From Clostridium sp. (GTDB taxonomy: Bacteria > Bacillota > Clostridia > Clostridiales > Clostridiaceae), in contig NZ_JAUNLM010000012.1 in the NCBI RefSeq assembly GCF_030532265.1, forward strand, positions 1 to 48,688: a stretch of DNA of 48,688 nt, in the 5' to 3' direction. The translations under genes and the position numbers were made by a program. The notes below the pieces were generated by a model. It did no database searches. It was not told the DNA's origin and worked only from the letters and a program-made list of their open reading frames with translations. Positions 45,516 through 48,688 of the stretch are shown in pieces. Numbering within the stretch: the first letter of the stretch is position 1; each line of letters opens with the position of its first letter.

Positions 45516-46934
45516 ATGCAAAAAACAAAAGTAATAGCTACTTTAAACAAATCTAATTTTAATAAAGAAAGCTTAAAGACATTAATTAATCATGGTATGA
45601 ACGTAGCAAGAATAAACTTATTGCATTATTCATATGATGAAGCAAAACTTGCTGTTAAGCTTTTAAGGGAAGTTGACGAAGAATTAAATACAATTACAGC
45701 AATTCTTATAAATATTAAAGACAATAAAATTAGAACTAACTCTTTTATAAATAGTGGCTTTGCTCTAAAGAAAGGTCAAAATTTTTCTTTCTTATGTGGT
45801 AGTGAAATTATTGGAGATGATACTAGGTGCTCCATATCAAACTCATATCTACATAAAATTTTATCCCCTTCTGATAAACTATTTATAGATAATGGTCTTA
45901 TTCAATTTGAAGTTATTGAAATTCAAGGACGTGAAATTAAATGCAAGGTTATAGTTCCAGGATTTATATCTGCAAATAAACAATTAAATTGCTCTAAAAT
46001 AAAAGAACAAAAACCTCTAATTACAACTTTAATGGAAAAAGATATTGAATTTGCTTGTAATATTGGTGCTGATTTTATTTCTGTATCTTCTGTAAGAACT
46101 AAAAATGATATATTACTATATTTTGATAAAATATTAGAATATAGAAAAAGCTCAATGACTCAATTATTATGTAATGTTGAAAATATTGATTGTATCAACA
46201 ATATTGATGATATACTAAGTTTTTGTGATGGAGTTATTATTTGTAGAAATGAAATGGGTATAACTATTAAATACGAAGAAATACCAGCAATTCAAAAAAA
46301 TATAATAAATAAATGTATTAAAAATAATAAAATATCTATAGTTGCTAATCAAATATTAAGTTCAATGATTACATTTAATAAACCTAATCGTTCTGAAATA
46401 AGCGATATATTCATAATAATATCTGATAATGCTGATGGAGTTATGCTTACAAGATCAACATCTATAGGTAATAATCCAATTGAAGTATTAGATACATTAT
46501 GCAAATTATTAAAAGATGGAGAAAACAAATTAGAAATTAAAAATAAAATATTAGAAGAATGTATAAATAAAACCTTAGGATATGATGATATAATGTATTC
46601 TTCTATAGTCAATATGGCTAATAACTTTCCAACTAAAGCTATATTAATAAATACTTTAGATGGTAAAATGATTAAATCTATATCAAAATACAGACCTAAA
46701 GCTAATATAATTGCAATAACACCTAATAAGGAGGTTGCTAGAAGTTTATTATTGCAATACGGTGTAACACCTTTTGTATATAATGATTTTATAAGCGATA
46801 ATAAATTTTTAGATGATTGTAGAAATTTTGTATTAAAAAATAAAATTGCAAATAGATTGGATACTATTATAGTACTTACTTCTAATAGAGATTCATCATT
46901 TAAAGATAATACTTTAAAAATAATGACAGTATAA
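45516..46934 (+). CDS. Pyruvate kinase homologue lacking catalytic residues (probable pseudoenzyme)
   Basis: 472 residues, full pyruvate kinase length and domain order: barrel with inserted B domain (about 70-165), and C-terminal domain from about 345. It aligns without gaps with the E. coli PykF numbering I recall, and the active-site positions are changed: Ser36 to Leu, Asp66 to Asn, Thr67 to Ile, the catalytic Lys220 to Asn, Asp246 to Glu and Thr278 to Asn, while Arg32, Asn34 and Glu222 remain. The DTKGPEIRT motif has become NIKDNKIRT, and MLSGE is MLTRS. It should not make pyruvate. Start ATG with GAGGTG. Single gene. A regulatory or ligand-binding role is inferred. No premature stop, so it is not a decaying gene. 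Confidence 0.85.
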   Translation: MQKTKVIATLNKSNFNKESLKTLINHGMNVARINLLHYSYDEAKLAVKLLREVDEELNTITAILINIKDNKIRTNSFINSGFALKKGQNFSFLCGSEIIGDDTRCSISNSYLHKILSPSDKLFIDNGLIQFEVIEIQGREIKCKVIVPGFISANKQLNCSKIKEQKPLITTLMEKDIEFACNIGADFISVSSVRTKNDILLYFDKILEYRKSSMTQLLCNVENIDCINNIDDILSFCDGVIICRNEMGITIKYEEIPAIQKNIINKCIKNNKISIVANQILSSMITFNKPNRSEISDIFIIISDNADGVMLTRSTSIGNNPIEVLDTLCKLLKDGENKLEIKNKILEECINKTLGYDDIMYSSIVNMANNFPTKAILINTLDGKMIKSISKYRPKANIIAITPNKEVARSLLLQYGVTPFVYNDFISDNKFLDDCRNFVLKNKIANRLDTIIVLTSNRDSSFKDNTLKIMTV

Positions 46935-46958
46935 AATTAAATTTCTTCACATAAAAAG

Positions 46959-47010
46959 AAAGAGCATATTGCTTAATTAAGATTTACTTAATCAAACAAT
47001 ATGTTCTTTT
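46959..47010. terminator. Bidirectional terminator
   Basis: AAAGAGCATATTG (46959-46971) pairs with CAATATGTTCTTT (46997-47009) with one G-U pair, with further pairing inside. It serves both the pyruvate kinase-like gene and the small convergent gene. Confidence 0.82.
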
Positions 47011-47027
47011 ATTTTATTGGTGTAGTC

Positions 47028-47147
47028 TTATTTATGTAATTCTTTTTCTTTTATTTTGTTAGCCATTTTTTCTTGTTCTTTTCTTAATTCATTTGTTTTT
47101 GTTTTTTCTTTTTCAATGACAACTTCATCATATCTTTTTTGACTCAT
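47028..47147 (-). CDS. Small Lys/Glu-rich protein, 39 residues
   Basis: ATG 47147 with GAGAGGG at nine-base spacing; stop TAA at 47028. The product has MSQKRYDEVVIEKEK near its start, followed by a strongly charged helix (Lys and Glu make up about half), with no hydrophobic segment. It is likely a short soluble coiled-coil helix. I recognise no family; Spo0E-type phosphatases were considered, but the SxxxD motif is missing. The terminator right after it and a leader with the tandem 8-mer GACAAGAT support a real gene, but the short length limits confidence. Confidence 0.5.
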   Translation of the reverse strand: MSQKRYDEVVIEKEKTKTNELRKEQEKMANKIKEKELHK

Positions 47148-47412
47148 AATTATCATCCCTCTCAACATCTTGTCCAAATCTTGTCTTAATATTAACATCT
47201 ATTATAAATGAGGTAAAATATCCTTTAGTTAATATTATCTTTTATTTGTTTATTTTTCTTATTAAAGTTAGTTTAAATAAAAAAATATATATTTAATGTT
47301 CTAATATCTAATGTATTCTTGCTTTTAATATATATTATTATTTATTTTACATATTATTAAAGTTATTAACTTAAGTTTATATATAAAATACTATAAAAGT
47401 TTTCATAAAAAA
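47148..47412. other. Gene-free AT-rich region upstream of the small Lys/Glu-rich gene
   Basis: It contains the tandem GACAAGAT pair (minus strand, 47167-47185, 11-bp period) and a TATAAT near 47210, both close to the small gene. The rest is AT-rich with no supported frame. Confidence 0.5.
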
Positions 47413-47450
47413 TAAGGTATTTACTCAATTTAATTGAAGTAAATACCTTA
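47413..47450 (-). terminator. Terminator of the surface protein gene
   Basis: AAGGTATTTACT pairs with AGTAAATACCTT, with a further partial CAATT/AATTG pair inside. The minus-strand tail is TATTTTTTATG. It lies 24 bases past the stop. Confidence 0.88.
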
Positions 47451-47474
47451 GTATATAAATATTGCTTTATGGGC

Positions 47475-48688
47475 TTAATTAAAATTAATTGCTGTGCGTA
47501 ATTCATTTTCTACATTTTCATACCATTCAAACCATCCATTATCTGAGTATGAATTAGTAATTGTGAACGTAGAATTATCAGCATTTTGTTCCATTTCAAA
47601 CTGACTATAATTTATACTTTTATTATTTGAAATTGAATCTAATTTGTAATTCATAGGAACACTTTCTTTTATAGTGTATTTATGTCCGTACTTAAGTCCT
47701 TCAAATTTTGCTATTTGTCCATTTTTTATTGCTACTGATTGAACATTTTTATTATCTGTATTATCTATTAAATTTATTACAAATAATTGTTTATCTACAT
47801 TATTTTTATCATTATTATTTAAATCTTCATAACCTTTTATTCTTTTTACTATATTTATAGTTCCAGTCTTTCCTTTTATATTTAAATCAACTTTATTTGA
47901 TTTAATTTGTTTATCATACCCATTTATTTCTACATATGCAATATTACTTGCCTCACTTTCGTTAATATTAGTAATATTCCAAATAGTAGAAAATGTAACT
48001 TTATTATTTAAGTTATTTTTATCATATTTTTGCAAGGTAAAATTATTTGGATTTATATACACTTTACCAGAATTAAACTTCCAATCAACTTTATCTTTTT
48101 CACCATTACAAGTTAAAATATCTTTTAATGATAATCCACTAATTGATTTATCAGAATTATTTGCTACTACTATATCAAATTTAACTTTATCTCCAGCAAC
48201 TAATTTATATTTATTTTTATCAAAATCTGTTAATGTGTTATTATTTATTTGAACTACCTTTTTCTCTACTGATATATTAGGTTTAAAATTAGTTTTTATT
48301 TTTAAAGAATTACTGTCACTTGTTATAAGCTGTTTATTAAAATATGTTCCGCTAACCTTAACAGTGTTATAAAATTCTTTATTTAAATCAGAATATTTAG
48401 TAGAGTTATTTTCAAATCTTAAATTTTTTTCATCTTTTATTATTATATTTGAATCCTTATTCATATCCCCTATTTTATATTCGTAATTTATTCCCATATT
48501 ATTATCCTTATCTGTAACAACAACATTTTTTACATTATTGTCTAAAGCACTAACTTTAAACTTAAAATATACAGGAACATCAGCCGAAATATCTGGTATA
48601 TTATTATTTGTATTTAATATAATATCCTTATCTTCATCTTGATTAGTTTTAATTTTATCAATATCTGATTCTTTAATTTTATCTTTAT
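47475..48688 (-). CDS. Large surface/adhesin-like protein, 5' end cut by the window
   Basis: The frame stays open to the window edge, so at least 404 C-terminal residues are seen and the true start lies beyond it; an internal ATG at 48497 is not the start. The sequence is rich in Asn, Lys and Asp. A DUF11-like domain (YKLVAGDKVKFDIVVANNSD, then SGLSLKDIL) is followed by a prealbumin-like SpaA/Cna-B-type domain (TINIVKRIKGYED, FEGLKYGHKYTIKESVPMNY, FTITNSYSDNGW), typical of pilin and MSCRAMM proteins. The C-terminus ends ENELRTAINFN with no LPxTG sortase motif, hydrophobic tail or charged stop-transfer. It may be released, bound non-covalently, or anchored by its unseen N-terminal part. Confidence 0.8.
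   Translation of the reverse strand, partial: KDKIKESDIDKIKTNQDEDKDIILNTNNNIPDISADVPVYFKFKVSALDNNVKNVVVTDKDNNMGINYEYKIGDMNKDSNIIIKDEKNLRFENNSTKYSDLNKEFYNTVKVSGTYFNKQLITSDSNSLKIKTNFKPNISVEKKVVQINNNTLTDFDKNKYKLVAGDKVKFDIVVANNSDKSISGLSLKDILTCNGEKDKVDWKFNSGKVYINPNNFTLQKYDKNNLNNKVTFSTIWNITNINESEASNIAYVEINGYDKQIKSNKVDLNIKGKTGTINIVKRIKGYEDLNNNDKNNVDKQLFVINLIDNTDNKNVQSVAIKNGQIAKFEGLKYGHKYTIKESVPMNYKLDSISNNKSINYSQFEMEQNADNSTFTITNSYSDNGWFEWYENVENELRTAINFN

Noticed and set aside
45516..46934. Ordinary pyruvate kinase gene
   Set aside because: The catalytic Lys and the metal-binding and Thr positions are substituted, so an active pyruvate kinase call would mislead.
47028..47147. Spo0E-like phosphatase
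   Set aside because: The length is similar, but the Ser-Leu-Asp signature is absent.
1..48688. CRISPR arrays, tRNA/rRNA genes, prophage or IS genes
   Set aside because: I looked for regularly spaced repeats, tRNA-like cloverleaf sequence, rRNA motifs and transposase or integrase motifs and saw none.

Overview
The window looks like chromosomal DNA from a low-GC, spore-forming-type Firmicute, most probably Clostridium sensu stricto. The evidence is the extreme A+T content, AGGAGG-type ribosome sites, frequent GTG and TTG starts, U-tailed hairpin terminators, and typical clostridial families (DUF1292, DUF1576, DUF1700/HAAS, DUF3892, DUF4097). I cannot name the species. I see no tRNA or rRNA genes, CRISPR array, transposase, integrase or phage genes. 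About 42 genes are supported, mostly on the minus strand.

Layout. 0-13.4 kb (minus): a giant cyclic beta-1,2-glucan synthase-like enzyme, a DMT transporter, an OmpR-type two-component pair, a PepSY protein with a His-rich tail, and an M18 aminopeptidase. 13.8-16.7 kb (plus): a CDF metal transporter, a 43-residue membrane protein and a double P-loop ATPase. 16.7-21.8 kb (minus): the unit DUF3006 - signal peptidase - ftsH - helD. 22-24.3 kb (minus): a second signal peptidase downstream of lysA, behind a lysine riboswitch with its own attenuator. 24.3-28.1 kb: a TIM-barrel protein, a DUF1576 membrane protein with a small partner, a NUDIX hydrolase and sfsA. 28.1-28.4 kb: an intergenic region with two groups of DnaA boxes flanking an AT-rich stretch. 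28.4-40.7 kb: small envelope and membrane proteins (DUF1292, DUF1700/DUF4097, DUF3892, DUF2628, two lipoproteins, YitT), an azoreductase-like flavoprotein, a membrane-linked amidase, DUF1294, a TrkA-C membrane protein, cardiolipin synthase and an SDR. 40.7-45.3 kb (minus): a complete Bce-type peptide-sensing and detoxification module (kinase, regulator, permease, ATPase) with a matching operator. 45.5-46.9 kb (plus): a pyruvate kinase homologue whose catalytic residues are replaced. The right edge carries a 39-residue Lys/Glu-rich protein and the 3' part of a large surface-protein gene.

Common themes are the cell envelope and secretion: glucan synthesis, two signal peptidases, FtsH, amidase, cardiolipin synthase, lipoproteins, the Bce module and a surface protein. 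The signals most worth following are the pyruvate kinase pseudoenzyme (45516-46934), the DnaA-box clusters away from dnaA (28088-28327), the signal peptidase placed behind the lysine riboswitch, and the azoR ribosome site buried in the upstream gene's terminator (36171-36227).
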